Both the position numbers and the translations under genes were made by a program. A stretch of DNA of 64,000 nt from Anaerolineales bacterium (GTDB taxonomy: Bacteria > Chloroflexota > Anaerolineae > Anaerolineales > Villigracilaceae), in NCBI GenBank assembly GCA_030834895.1, contig JAUQXA010000068.1:1-64000 (forward strand). The letters run 5' to 3'. This document shows, in pieces, positions 8,437-16,383 of this stretch. Position 1 is the stretch's first letter; every line of letters begins with the position of its first letter. The notes under the pieces were generated by a model. The model saw nothing but the letters and a program-made list of their open reading frames with translations, was not told where the DNA came from and did no database searches.

Positions 8437-11400
8437 ATGAGCAACGAAGACAACGACAAAATACGCCGAATTCTAAGGTCAGAGGAGGAGACTCAGGGCG
8501 AGTACAAACCTGCCGAGACTCCTTCCCAACTCAACGATCCGTATTACCGTCCCGCGCTGGACAAGGACAACATGCCCCTGCCGCGCCGTGTGAACGAGAT
8601 CGACGTGGAAGGCACGCAAGTCACCCCAGCCGCATACAAGACAACCCGAAGCCAACGGCCGCAGTCCGCACCGATCAAGCCCTGGGTGGGCGTATCCGCG
8701 CCTCCATCTCAGCCGCGCAAATCAAAGGTCAACATCTGGCATGGAAACTGGGGTTGTCTCCTGCGCGGATTGATTGTGGCGGCTTTTGTCGTCGTTATCA
8801 TCGGCTTGATCGGCGGATCTTATTTCGTCTATAAGTATTATCAAATCGCCAGTGACCTGCCCGATGTAAGTGATTTGAAAAATCGCGCATCGAAATTCGA
8901 GACCACGCGCATTCTGGATCGCAACGGCCAGGTACTTTACGAAATCCTCGACCCCAGCGCGGGACGCCGCACCTATATTCCGCTTTCGCAAATCTCGCCC
9001 AGCCTTGTCGCGGCGACCATTGCCACCGAAGACAAGGAATTCTACAACCATCCCGGCTTCGACCTTGCCGCCATCATCCGCGCTTTGTGGGAGAACTATC
9101 GCACCGATGGACAGGGCGGGGGCGCATCTACCATCACGCAACAACTGGCGCGCGCGCTTTTATTGTCACCTGAGGAACGTTCCCAGCGGACATATACCCG
9201 CAAGACGCGTGAGATCATCCTCGCGGCAGAGATCACCCGCCGCTACTCGAAGGACGAAATCCTCGAACTGTATTTGAATGAAATCTACTACGGTAACCTC
9301 GCCTACGGAGTCGAAGCCGCCGCAGAAACCTATTTTGGCAAGTCCGCCAAAGACCTGACTTTGGGCGAAGCATCATTCCTTGCAGGTCTGCCACAGTCGC
9401 CTGCCTTGTACGATATTTACACCAACCCACAGGACACACTCATCCGTCAGCAACAGGTGCTGGTGTTGATGTTCGAGATGAGCACGCAGAACAACTGTAT
9501 CGCGGTCAGCAACAGCGAGATGTCCATTTGTGTCGACCCGATGGCTGCCACTCAGGCTGCGGACGAGATGAAGATCTATCCTTTCCGCCCGCTTTCGTTT
9601 GATTCCAAGTATCCGCACTGGGTAAATTTTGTCCGCTCTAAACTGGAGGAGCAATATGACGCGCAGACCATCTACCGCTCGGGCTTTGTCGTTTACACCA
9701 CCCTGGACCCGGTCATGCAGGATACCGCCCAGCAACTGGTCACGAATCAGGTGGCGGCGATGGTGGACAACAATACCAAAAACGGGGCCTTGGTTGCCAT
9801 CCGCCCGTCAACAGGCGAAATCCTTGCGATGGTCGGATCGCCCGATTTCAACAACGAAGCCATTTCGGGACAGATCAACATGGCGACCAGCCCCACCCGT
9901 CAGCCGGGTTCATCCATAAAACCATTTACCTACATCGCGGCGTTCGAAAAAGGCTGGACTCCCTCGACGCTGATTTGGGATGTGCCGACCCAGTTCCCCG
10001 ACGGCGCGAATCCGCCCTACGAGCCGCGCAACTACGACGGCAAATTCCACGGCGGTCTGACCGTGCGGCTGGCGCTTGCCAACTCGTTCAATATCCCCGC
10101 AGTCAAGACGCTGGAATTCGTCGGAATTTATGACGATCCAAATACAGAAAAGAAAGATGGCTTGATCGGTACTGCGGAAAGACTTGGCATTACTTCGCTG
10201 ACTCGTAATGATTATGGTTTATCGCTCACACTCGGCGGGGGTGACGTAAGTCTCATCGACATGACCTCAGCCTACGCCGTCATTGCCAACGGCGGGCGCA
10301 AGGTTCCTCCCGTTGCCATCCTCAAGATCACCGATTTTTCGGGCAACGTCATCTATGAGTATCAGCCACAGGCAGGCGAGCAGGTCATTCGCGCCGAACA
10401 TGCGTATCTCATCTCCTCCATCCTCTCGGATAATGAAGCGCGTTCCTTCACCTTTGGGCGCAATTCCCGCCTCAACTTGTCCTTCCCGGTTGCGGCGAAG
10501 ACGGGAACCACCAACGATATCCGCGATAACTGGACCTTGGGCTACACCCCCGATCTCGTGACCGGGGTCTGGGTTGGCAATGCGGATTACACCCCGATGG
10601 TCAGTTCATCGGGCTTGAGCGGCGCGGCTCCGATCTGGTCGCAGTTCATGGAGTTTGCCGTGCCATACCTGACGAATGGCGCGCCGACCCCGTTCAACCG
10701 TCCGCCCGGAGTTGTGGACATGGTGGTCTGCCGTCTTTCAGGAACGCAGCCATCCAGTTCGTGCAGCAGTCAATACACCGAAATTTTCGTTGCTGACCAA
10801 CCCCCGCTTCCGCCCGAGCAAGACCTCCTTCGCAAGGTAAAAATCGATTTGTGGACCGGGTTCGAAGCATCCAGAGGCTGTGAAGGCCCGAGTGAAGAAG
10901 AAACGGTGTTGAATGTTACAGACAAATGGGCCCGTGATTGGCTTGGGACTGAGGATGGGCGACTTTGGCTCGAAGATCGGGGCTTGCCGCGTAAACCCTA
11001 TTTTGCGCCCGAACGCGAATGCCGCGAGGATGATCCACAGCCTGTTATTGAGATCAACCTCAAAGACGGTGAAGTCGTCACACAGCCTGTCCTGGATATA
11101 AAAGGTTCCGCAACTGCCGACAAGGGATTCAAAAAATGGTTTCTTGAATATGGATTGGGCGCAGAACCCGCCTCGTGGATCGTCCTCGCCGACAAGGATA
11201 GACCTGTCGAAAACGACATACTATATTCATGGAATCTATCCAATCAGGCAAATGGAATTATTTCACTGCGCCTGACCCTGGTTGGCGACAATACGGAAGT
11301 GGACGAGCGTGTCACGTTCAACCTTGACTTGCCTGTTCCCACTCCTACTCCAACGCAGACTCCTACTCCAACTCCAACCCCCACTCCAACCTCCACAGAA

Positions 11401-11487
11401 ACACCCACGCCTGAGGTTATCATTCCTCCAACTGAGACCCCCACTCCAACCGGGACACCAACGGAAACGCCAACAGGCATTCCATAA
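8437..11487 (+). CDS. Bifunctional class A penicillin-binding protein (PBP1A type)
   Basis: A 1016-residue peptidoglycan polymerase and crosslinker. A charged cytoplasmic N-terminus of about 105 residues leads to one membrane helix (about 108-132). A GT51 glycosyltransferase domain follows, with catalytic Glu198 in ATEDKEFY and the motif GGGASTITQQLAR. The transpeptidase domain has S492-S-I-K495, S550-F-N552 and K688-T-G690. A further Cys-containing domain and a beta-sandwich follow, then a Pro-Thr-rich tail of about 50 residues. Such tails are common in Chloroflexota and may span the envelope. No Shine-Dalgarno precedes the ATG, which lies just after repeat R1b. Intact GT51 and TP motifs indicate a functional enzyme and a peptidoglycan wall. 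Confidence 0.93.
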   Translation: MSNEDNDKIRRILRSEEETQGEYKPAETPSQLNDPYYRPALDKDNMPLPRRVNEIDVEGTQVTPAAYKTTRSQRPQSAPIKPWVGVSAPPSQPRKSKVNIWHGNWGCLLRGLIVAAFVVVIIGLIGGSYFVYKYYQIASDLPDVSDLKNRASKFETTRILDRNGQVLYEILDPSAGRRTYIPLSQISPSLVAATIATEDKEFYNHPGFDLAAIIRALWENYRTDGQGGGASTITQQLARALLLSPEERSQRTYTRKTREIILAAEITRRYSKDEILELYLNEIYYGNLAYGVEAAAETYFGKSAKDLTLGEASFLAGLPQSPALYDIYTNPQDTLIRQQQVLVLMFEMSTQNNCIAVSNSEMSICVDPMAATQAADEMKIYPFRPLSFDSKYPHWVNFVRSKLEEQYDAQTIYRSGFVVYTTLDPVMQDTAQQLVTNQVAAMVDNNTKNGALVAIRPSTGEILAMVGSPDFNNEAISGQINMATSPTRQPGSSIKPFTYIAAFEKGWTPSTLIWDVPTQFPDGANPPYEPRNYDGKFHGGLTVRLALANSFNIPAVKTLEFVGIYDDPNTEKKDGLIGTAERLGITSLTRNDYGLSLTLGGGDVSLIDMTSAYAVIANGGRKVPPVAILKITDFSGNVIYEYQPQAGEQVIRAEHAYLISSILSDNEARSFTFGRNSRLNLSFPVAAKTGTTNDIRDNWTLGYTPDLVTGVWVGNADYTPMVSSSGLSGAAPIWSQFMEFAVPYLTNGAPTPFNRPPGVVDMVVCRLSGTQPSSSCSSQYTEIFVADQPPLPPEQDLLRKVKIDLWTGFEASRGCEGPSEEETVLNVTDKWARDWLGTEDGRLWLEDRGLPRKPYFAPERECREDDPQPVIEINLKDGEVVTQPVLDIKGSATADKGFKKWFLEYGLGAEPASWIVLADKDRPVENDILYSWNLSNQANGIISLRLTLVGDNTEVDERVTFNLDLPVPTPTPTQTPTPTPTPTPTSTETPTPEVIIPPTETPTPTGTPTETPTGIP
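11336..11474. repeat. Low-complexity Pro-Thr coding tract
   Basis: Imperfect hexamer repeats of the kind CCAACT/CCCACT encode the PTPTPT tail of the PBP. The reverse strand reads as an open Val-Gly frame, which is an artefact of the repeat. Confidence 0.8.
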
Positions 11488-11491
11488 AAAG

Positions 11492-11583
11492 CACAACGCA
11501 GGAGAATATCCTGCGTTGTGTCTACGCTGTTACCCCCACTACAAAAATAAGACCCGGAGTTTCTCGACCCTCCGGGTTTTTTC
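11492..11583. terminator. Two hairpins between convergent PBP and sortase genes
   Basis: The first hairpin (CACAACGCAGGA with its complement, 11492-11520) has no U-run. The second (ACCCGGAG with CTCCGGGT, 11552-11577) ends in TTTTTT on the plus strand and is followed by CTTATTTTTG on the minus strand, so it can terminate both genes. Confidence 0.8.
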
Positions 11584-11589
11584 ATTATG

Positions 11590-12273
11590 TTAGTCCCGAT
11601 GTGACCTTTCCTTTGACTCCTGCGGCAGGAGACTCCCGACAAGATTGGCATTGTCGACCGGAGTCGCCACAATGAACAACCTGCCCCAGCTCGCATTGCC
11701 GTTATTTTCGATGCAGGTTTGCAGGGTCAGGTGATAATCGCCGCGGTAGACCTTGTTGAAGAGTTCCTCGGCGGTAAATGTGGTTTGTGTTTCCAGGTCT
11801 TTGAACTGGCTGTAGGGATTCAGTGGATCCATAGCCTGATAGCGCTGGATGTTTTGCGCCATAAAAGTTTCGGTATGTCCATCGCCATAGACGAGGACGA
11901 TCAAGTCGCCCTGCGCAATCCCTGAAAAATAGGCCCCTGCATGTGTGTTGTGCGCGAGCAACCCAACGTTGCCCACCTGTGTTGCAATGCTGAACTGGGT
12001 AACAATTGAGTCGGCAGCAGAGACGTAACCAGCATAGCCGCTGGGTTGCTGTTCGACCGAAAAGGCCATCACATTGGGGACATACACGCCGCGCAGCGTG
12101 GCAGCATCCCCGTCTTTGACAGTTTCGATGAATGTGTTTAAGTTGGGAAGTGTGGTTGGAATATCCTTCGCAAAGGCCTGCGAGGGAAGCATAAAAACGT
12201 AAGCCAGGATGACAATCAGTACGCTTACGGATATTCGATTTTTCAATTGCTTGTGATCAAATCTGGATGCCAT
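11590..12273 (-). CDS. Sortase family transpeptidase under c-di-GMP control
   Basis: A 227-residue protein with an N-terminal hydrophobic segment (about 12-35) and an extracytoplasmic sortase domain. The catalytic triad is recognisable: His108 in LLAHNTHAG, Cys187 in TLQTC and Arg198 in GRLFIVA. Sortases cut a C-terminal sorting signal and join the protein to the cell wall or to a pilin. No protein in this window carries an obvious LPXTG-type signal, so the substrates lie elsewhere. The start at 12273 is chosen because AAGGAG lies 7 nt upstream; a longer frame runs back into the riboswitch leader and is not credible. Two c-di-GMP-I aptamers precede it. Confidence 0.85.
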   Translation of the reverse strand: MASRFDHKQLKNRISVSVLIVILAYVFMLPSQAFAKDIPTTLPNLNTFIETVKDGDAATLRGVYVPNVMAFSVEQQPSGYAGYVSAADSIVTQFSIATQVGNVGLLAHNTHAGAYFSGIAQGDLIVLVYGDGHTETFMAQNIQRYQAMDPLNPYSQFKDLETQTTFTAEELFNKVYRGDYHLTLQTCIENNGNASWGRLFIVATPVDNANLVGSLLPQESKERSHRD

Positions 12274-12339
12274 CAAAAACTCCTTCTTTTGAGCATCCAG
12301 ATTTTTGCGTTTGAAAAACGTTCGAAATCTTGATTGCTC

Positions 12340-12432
12340 GTTTTCGGCAGCCTGGCGATCGTGCCTGTTCCGAAACAGGTTTAGATCCATGGCTTTGCGT
12401 CCCCGCCTTTTGGCAGGTTTGCGATTTGTCGG
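12340..12432 (-). ncRNA. c-di-GMP-I (GEMM) riboswitch, gene-proximal copy
   Basis: On the minus strand the conserved core is present: CGCAAACC, a P2 hairpin, GGGGACGCAAAGCC, a variable P3 and the closing CGCCAGGCTGCCG. The base before CAAACC is G, as in c-di-GMP-selective aptamers. The P2 loop is AAAA instead of the usual GNRA tetraloop. A long imperfect hairpin lies between the aptamer and the sortase Shine-Dalgarno sequence, so a translational or processing mechanism is possible. No U-run is seen after this copy. Confidence 0.85.
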
Positions 12433-12453
12433 TACGATGTCGTTGTAAAGTTC

Positions 12454-12485
12454 AAATAAAACGGGTCTGACTTTTGCCAGACCCG
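12454..12485 (-). terminator. Terminator between the two tandem riboswitches
   Basis: On the minus strand CGGGTCTG pairs with CAGACCCG around an 8-nt loop and is followed by TTTTATTT. It lies directly downstream of the distal aptamer and is the likely expression platform of that copy. Confidence 0.8.
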
Positions 12486-12504
12486 CAGAAGAATCAACAT
12501 GCTG

Positions 12505-12597
12505 AAATCTTCGGCAGTCTGGCGGTCCTGGCTGTGTTTACACAACTTTAGACCCATGACTTTGCGTCCCTGCCTTTCGACAGGTTTGCCTTTATCG
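12505..12597 (-). ncRNA. c-di-GMP-I (GEMM) riboswitch, gene-distal copy
   Basis: Minus-strand core: GGCAAACC, a P2 stem closed by a GAAA tetraloop, GGGACGCAAAGTC, a variable P3, and CGCCAGACTGCCG whose TGCC pairs with the initial GGCA to form P1. All hallmark positions are present, including G before CAAACC and the AAA of GACGCAAAG. A terminator follows before the second aptamer starts. Confidence 0.9.
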
Positions 12598-12619
12598 GAT
12601 GTTTTCTATTTTTTAGTTT

Positions 12620-12649
12620 AACATAGACCGGGGCTTTCACCCTTTTCAA
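12620..12649 (-). promoter_or_regulatory. Candidate promoter of the riboswitch-sortase transcript
   Basis: Minus strand: TTGAAA, 18-bp spacer, TATGTT. It would start transcription just upstream of the distal aptamer. This is a sequence match only. Confidence 0.45.
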
Positions 12650-12799
12650 TTCAGAAATGTGGGTTTTTATTCCTGTAAGGTGCTGGGGTATTTTTGACTA
12701 AAACCTTTCTGTTTAGTTAGTTTCACCTTGCTGGAGCAACTCATAAGGCTGTTTCGATGGTATTTGACGTGCTGTTCGGGAAAATTGTTTTCCCCGCCC

Positions 12800-12830
12800 T
12801 TGACTCTATGGTTACCAGAGGGTGTATAGT
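12800..12830 (+). promoter_or_regulatory. MerR-type promoter/operator with 19-bp spacer
   Basis: TTGACT and TATAGT are separated by exactly 19 bp, the overlong spacer typical of MerR-activated promoters. The spacer holds an imperfect dyad around TGGTTACCA. Only 7 nt separate TATAGT from the regulator's ATG at 12838, so the mRNA is probably leaderless and the gene autoregulated. Confidence 0.65.
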
Positions 12831-12837
12831 AGCCGCA

Positions 12838-13650
12838 ATGAAAATCAGAATTGGAAATTTCGCGCGCATTGGACAAGTCACCGTGCAGACTCTGCGTCAC
12901 TACGACGACATGGGGCTACTCAAACCCATCGACGTAGATACCTTGACCGGCTACCGTTATTACACCCTCGACCAGTTACCACGCCTGCACCGTGTTCTGG
13001 CGCTCAAGGATTTGGGCTTCTCGCTCGAACAGGTTTCGCGCCTGCTCGAAGATGACTTGTCCCCTCTTGAATTGCGCGGGATGTTGAAACTCAAACAAAG
13101 CGAGTTGCGTCAGCAGGTGCAGGAGCAGCTCGACCGCCTTGAGCGGTTGGAAGCCCGCCTCAGCATGATCGAACAGGAGAATCAACTTCCGCCCCATGAG
13201 GTCATCATCAAACGGGTGGAACCGCTGCGGGTTGTCTCGCTGCGACGAGTCATTCCCAGCTATTGGGGCGAGGAACCGTTGTGGGTCGAGTTGGCGAAGC
13301 AAATCGAGCGGGCGGGAATCAAAACCTGCGAGCCGAGCCTGTCCATCTATCATGCGGGTGAACCCGAGATCGACGCGGAAGTCTGTATTGCCGTGCCGGA
13401 AGATGTGATCGCGACGCGTGGAATTTCCATCCATACCCTGCCCGAAGTCGAGACGATGGCAAGCACCATCCATAAGGGACCGTTCACCGGATTCGCCAGC
13501 GCCTATGCCGACCTGTTGAAATGGATCGACGTCAACGGCTATCGGGTCAACGGACCAGACCGCGAGGTGTACCTGCGCCTGCCGGAAGAAGATCAGTATC
13601 GCAGTGACCCAAATGCGCTGACCGAGATGCAGGTTCCCGTCATTAAGTAG
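12838..13650 (+). CDS. MerR-family regulator with GyrI-like effector domain
   Basis: A 270-residue transcription factor. Residues 1-70 form a MerR winged helix (IGNFARIGQVTVQTLRHYDDMGLLKP, with the YRYY segment), followed by a dimerising coiled coil (about 75-115). The rest resembles the GyrI-like/AraC effector-binding domain used by BmrR-type sensors to bind hydrophobic cationic drugs. It would activate its own promoter and possibly a drug-response gene; no efflux gene is adjacent. The start is MKIRIGNF at 12838: the longer frame from 12757 would run through the promoter. The stop codon lies inside a short repeat. Confidence 0.85.
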   Translation: MKIRIGNFARIGQVTVQTLRHYDDMGLLKPIDVDTLTGYRYYTLDQLPRLHRVLALKDLGFSLEQVSRLLEDDLSPLELRGMLKLKQSELRQQVQEQLDRLERLEARLSMIEQENQLPPHEVIIKRVEPLRVVSLRRVIPSYWGEEPLWVELAKQIERAGIKTCEPSLSIYHAGEPEIDAEVCIAVPEDVIATRGISIHTLPEVETMASTIHKGPFTGFASAYADLLKWIDVNGYRVNGPDREVYLRLPEEDQYRSDPNALTEMQVPVIK

Positions 13651-13692
13651 GGTGGGTTTCCAACCCGCCAGTCAGGCTGAAGGCCCGACCTA
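13648..13692. repeat. Small inverted repeat (GTAGGGTGGG...CCCGACCTAC type)
   Basis: The arms GTAGGGTGGGTT and GGCCCGACCTAC are imperfectly inverted around CCAACCCGCC. The left arm contains the stop codon of the MerR gene, so the element abuts or trimmed the gene end. No U-run. Confidence 0.5.
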
Positions 13693-13758
13693 CATTTGAG
13701 ATCAATCAGTGGCGCCGCTGTTTTGAGAATCCACATTTGTAAAATTCAGGAGTAAACC

Positions 13759-14247
13759 ATGTCCGAAAAGGAATATAAAATGTCGCCTGTTGGCAAGGTG
13801 CAAGCCGGGCAGGATGGCTTTGTTTTGAAGATTGCGCCGAAGTATCGCAACGCCTTGAAAGGGCTGGACGGCTTTGGACACATCAACGTCATCTGGTGGA
13901 GCCATTACCTGGATGCACCCGAACAGCGCAACGTCGTCGAAGCTGAGCAGCCATACGCGAAGGGACCGTCCACGCTGGGGATTTTCGCCACGCGCTCGCC
14001 CCTGCGTCCCAATCCGATTTGCGTCTCGACTGCCGCCGTGCTCAGCGTGGAAGTCGAAAAAGGGCTGGTGATCGTCCCGTGGATCGACGCCGAAGACGGC
14101 ACGCCCATCCTCGATATCAAGCCCTATCACCCGTCCAGTGACCGCATCCGCGACGTGAAGATGCCGAAATGGTGTCAACATTGGCCGCAATGGTATGAAG
14201 ATTCGGGCAAGTTCGATTGGGGTGCGGAATTCGTCAACGCAAGATAG
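13759..14247 (+). CDS. TrmO/YaeB-like tRNA methyltransferase (TsaA family)
   Basis: A 162-residue protein of the UPF0066/TsaA fold. The hallmark GIFATRSPLRPNPI (about residues 76-89) is intact, as are GFGHINVIWW and the DGTPILDIKPY segment. The E. coli member TrmO uses S-adenosylmethionine to methylate the t6A nucleoside at position 37 of tRNA-Thr. This protein is shorter than TrmO (about 235 residues) and lacks its C-terminal region, so the substrate may differ. Translation is expected from the ATG at 13759 with AGGAG 8 nt upstream. Confidence 0.75.
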   Translation: MSEKEYKMSPVGKVQAGQDGFVLKIAPKYRNALKGLDGFGHINVIWWSHYLDAPEQRNVVEAEQPYAKGPSTLGIFATRSPLRPNPICVSTAAVLSVEVEKGLVIVPWIDAEDGTPILDIKPYHPSSDRIRDVKMPKWCQHWPQWYEDSGKFDWGAEFVNAR

Positions 14248-14260
14248 GTTGGAGATTCCC

Positions 14261-14298
14261 AAAATAAAAAGAGGTGAACCGCGAAGGGTTCACCTCTT
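14261..14298 (-). terminator. Terminator of the aldo/keto reductase gene
   Basis: AAGAGGTGAACC pairs with GGTTCACCTCTT around a short GC loop. On the minus strand it continues TTTATTTT, 19 nt after the reductase stop. It may also stop the convergent trmO-like transcript, though no U-run exists on that side. Confidence 0.85.
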
Positions 14299-14316
14299 GC
14301 CTTAATGGACTTATTG

Positions 14317-15300
14317 TTATTCTTCCTCTTCTTCCTTCTTCACCCCAAAGATCGCATCGATTCTTTCCATCACCTCAGGCGTGAGCGCATCAACATATTC
14401 AGCCGCCTTCATGTTTTCCTGCACCTGTGACACACGGCTCGCGCCCGTGATGACCGTGCTGACGAAGGGATTCTTCAAACACCACGCGATGCCCAACTGC
14501 GCGAGCGAACAGCCAAGTTCCTTTGCGACGGGTTCGAGCGCCGCGACCTTTGCCAAATTCTCCTGTTTAGTCAGATAGGGATGCAGCCACTGGTAGCCCT
14601 TCAATCCGCCGCGGCTGTCTTCGGGAATTCCATTTTGATATTTTCCCGTCAGCAGACCCGAAGCCAGCGGACTCCAGGTGGTCGTGCCGTAGCGGTAATC
14701 CCTGTAAAAGCGGACATAGTCACCTTCGAGCCGTTCACGATTGAAGAGGTTGTACTGCGGCTGTTCGACGACGGGCTTGTGCAGGTGATGACGTTCGGCA
14801 ATCTGAATCGCCTCAACGATTTCCGAAGCCGCCCATTCCGAAGTTCCCCAGTACAACGCCTGTCCCCACTCTATGATGTTGTGCATCGCCCAGACGGTTT
14901 CTTCGATGGGCGTCGTCTTGTCGGGACGGTGGCAGTAGATCAAATCCACATAGTCCAGTTGCAGGCGTTCGAGCGAGCCAGCAATGCCCTCAACAAGATA
15001 TTTGCGGTTGAGCGTGTTCTTGCGATTGATACCCTCATGAATTCCCCAATAAAGTTTGGTGGAAACGAGATAAGCGCCGCGCTCCCAATTCAATTCCTTG
15101 AGCGCCTCGCCCATCACGGATTCCGACATGCCGCCCGCGTAGACTTCGGCGTTGTCGAAGAAGTTGACTCCCGCTTCGTACGCAGCACCCATCATTTCCA
15201 CTGCGGACTTCACGTCCGCCTGGTTGTGAAATGTCACCCACGAGCCAAAGGACAACTCGCTGACCTGAATACCTGTTTTTCCGAGATAACGATATTTCAT
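14317..15300 (-). CDS. Aldo/keto reductase (AKR6/Kv-beta-like)
   Basis: A 327-residue NAD(P)H-dependent carbonyl reductase of (beta/alpha)8 fold. The catalytic tetrad motifs are present: Asp and Tyr in FFDNAEVYAGG, Lys in VSTKLYW and His in IYCHRPD. TTTWSPLASGLLTGKY is the AKR6/7 phosphate-binding region, and CLKNPFVSTVITGAS is the C-terminal coenzyme loop. This subgroup (potassium-channel beta subunits, E. coli YghZ) reduces aldehydes and methylglyoxal. An AGGAGG site 6 nt before the ATG fixes the start. The protein ends in a run of Glu residues. Confidence 0.88.
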   Translation of the reverse strand: MKYRYLGKTGIQVSELSFGSWVTFHNQADVKSAVEMMGAAYEAGVNFFDNAEVYAGGMSESVMGEALKELNWERGAYLVSTKLYWGIHEGINRKNTLNRKYLVEGIAGSLERLQLDYVDLIYCHRPDKTTPIEETVWAMHNIIEWGQALYWGTSEWAASEIVEAIQIAERHHLHKPVVEQPQYNLFNRERLEGDYVRFYRDYRYGTTTWSPLASGLLTGKYQNGIPEDSRGGLKGYQWLHPYLTKQENLAKVAALEPVAKELGCSLAQLGIAWCLKNPFVSTVITGASRVSQVQENMKAAEYVDALTPEVMERIDAIFGVKKEEEEE

Positions 15301-15406
15301 GGTAGCCTCCTACTATTTATTTGGAATCGGACAGCAAGCTGTCCGTGTGCGTGCTGTCAATGCTTCAGCAACAAGTTGCTGGACTCCAGAATTGCACTGC
15401 GCTGAT

Positions 15407-15412
15407 TATAAT
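15407..15412 (+). promoter_or_regulatory. Consensus -10 of a leaderless promoter
   Basis: TATAAT is followed by CATCCA and then the ATG of the LysM lipoprotein. No Shine-Dalgarno sequence is present, and a clear -35 was not found. Confidence 0.55.
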
Positions 15413-15418
15413 CATCCA

Positions 15419-16333
15419 ATGCGTTATTTGCTTCCGCTGATTTTCCTCCTTGCCGCCTGTACACCCGTCCCGACGCAACCCGCTTCGGTCGGAGCAACCC
15501 AGCCGTCGCCAAGCCCGATTCCCAGCCCCACGTTCACGCCCAACGTGCTGGTGGTGATCGAGACGCCTGTCCCCACATCCACACCTTTTGTGTACGTCAT
15601 CCAATCAGGTGACACCTTCAGCGAACTCGCCGAGAAATTCAAAATTTCACAGGATGTACTTCGGGCGGCGAATCCAGATGTCCAGCCGAACAGCATGTCG
15701 ATTGGACAAACGCTTTTGATTCCAGACTCTTCATCCGCTGCCCCAAGCGGAGCGACTCCCACGCCCGCGCCTGTTCCCGTTACCCAAACCGTCTGCCACC
15801 CGACAGCGGACGGCGGCGCTTGGTGCTTTGCCCTCCTCCAGAACAACACGACTGATTTCTTCGAAAATATCTCGGCACAGGTCACATTATTCAATGCAAA
15901 CAACGAAACAATTGCCAGCCAAACTGCGTTCCTGCCATTGGATTTCCTGCCGCCGAATACGTCCCTGCCTGTGTTTACCTTCTTCCCCAACACGCCTACC
16001 GATGTGACGATGCAGATTCAAATTCTGAGCGCCGTTCCATCCAGCGAAGTGGGCTATCTGTCCGCAAGCCTGAACAACATTGTGACACAAATCAGTTGGA
16101 ATGGACTGACTGCCAAAGTCAGCGGGGAAATTTTCCTGCCTGCGGAATCAAAAGCCGCAACCCAAACTCGGATTGCGGCTGTGGCTTACGACAAAGGCGG
16201 ACAGGTGGTGGGGCTAAAGCAATGGGACGGCGGTTCGATGCAGCCCGGCGAGAAAGCCGTTTTCAGTTTCCAGGTCTCCAGCCTCGGTGCGGCAATTGAC
16301 AGGGTGGAGTATGTGATTCAATCTCGACCATAG
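15419..16333 (+). CDS. LysM-domain lipoprotein with FxLYD-like repeats
   Basis: A 304-residue lipoprotein (signal peptide ending LLAAC, Cys14 as lipidation site). A Pro/Thr/Ser spacer of about 45 residues is followed by one LysM peptidoglycan-binding domain (YVIQSGDTFSELAEKFKIS...VLRAANPDVQP...IGQTLLIP). The C-terminal part contains two beta-sandwich segments of the FxLYD kind. It probably binds the wall and displays the beta domains; no enzymatic motif is visible. The start is the ATG next to TATAAT, because the upstream frame contains no ribosome binding site and would remove the signal peptide from the N-terminus. Confidence 0.8.
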   Translation: MRYLLPLIFLLAACTPVPTQPASVGATQPSPSPIPSPTFTPNVLVVIETPVPTSTPFVYVIQSGDTFSELAEKFKISQDVLRAANPDVQPNSMSIGQTLLIPDSSSAAPSGATPTPAPVPVTQTVCHPTADGGAWCFALLQNNTTDFFENISAQVTLFNANNETIASQTAFLPLDFLPPNTSLPVFTFFPNTPTDVTMQIQILSAVPSSEVGYLSASLNNIVTQISWNGLTAKVSGEIFLPAESKAATQTRIAAVAYDKGGQVVGLKQWDGGSMQPGEKAVFSFQVSSLGAAIDRVEYVIQSRP

Positions 16334-16370
16334 ACCATAGACCATGGACAATCGACCATCGTCCATGGTC
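16326..16370. repeat. ACCATAGACC-type direct and inverted repeat
   Basis: Three direct copies of GACCATAG/GACCATGG are followed by an inverted GTCCATGGTC. The first unit contains the stop codon of the LysM lipoprotein gene. It fills the gap between two convergent genes. Confidence 0.55.
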
Positions 16371-16383
16371 TGTCGCCCACCGT

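Noticed and set aside
11244..11696. Minus-strand Val-Gly-repeat protein
   Set aside because: It is the complement of the Pro-Thr coding tract of the PBP and overlaps the sortase gene end; composition is an artefact.
12274..12390. Longer sortase start (39 extra residues)
   Set aside because: The extension translates the proximal riboswitch and its hairpin; AAGGAG directly before 12273 marks the real start.
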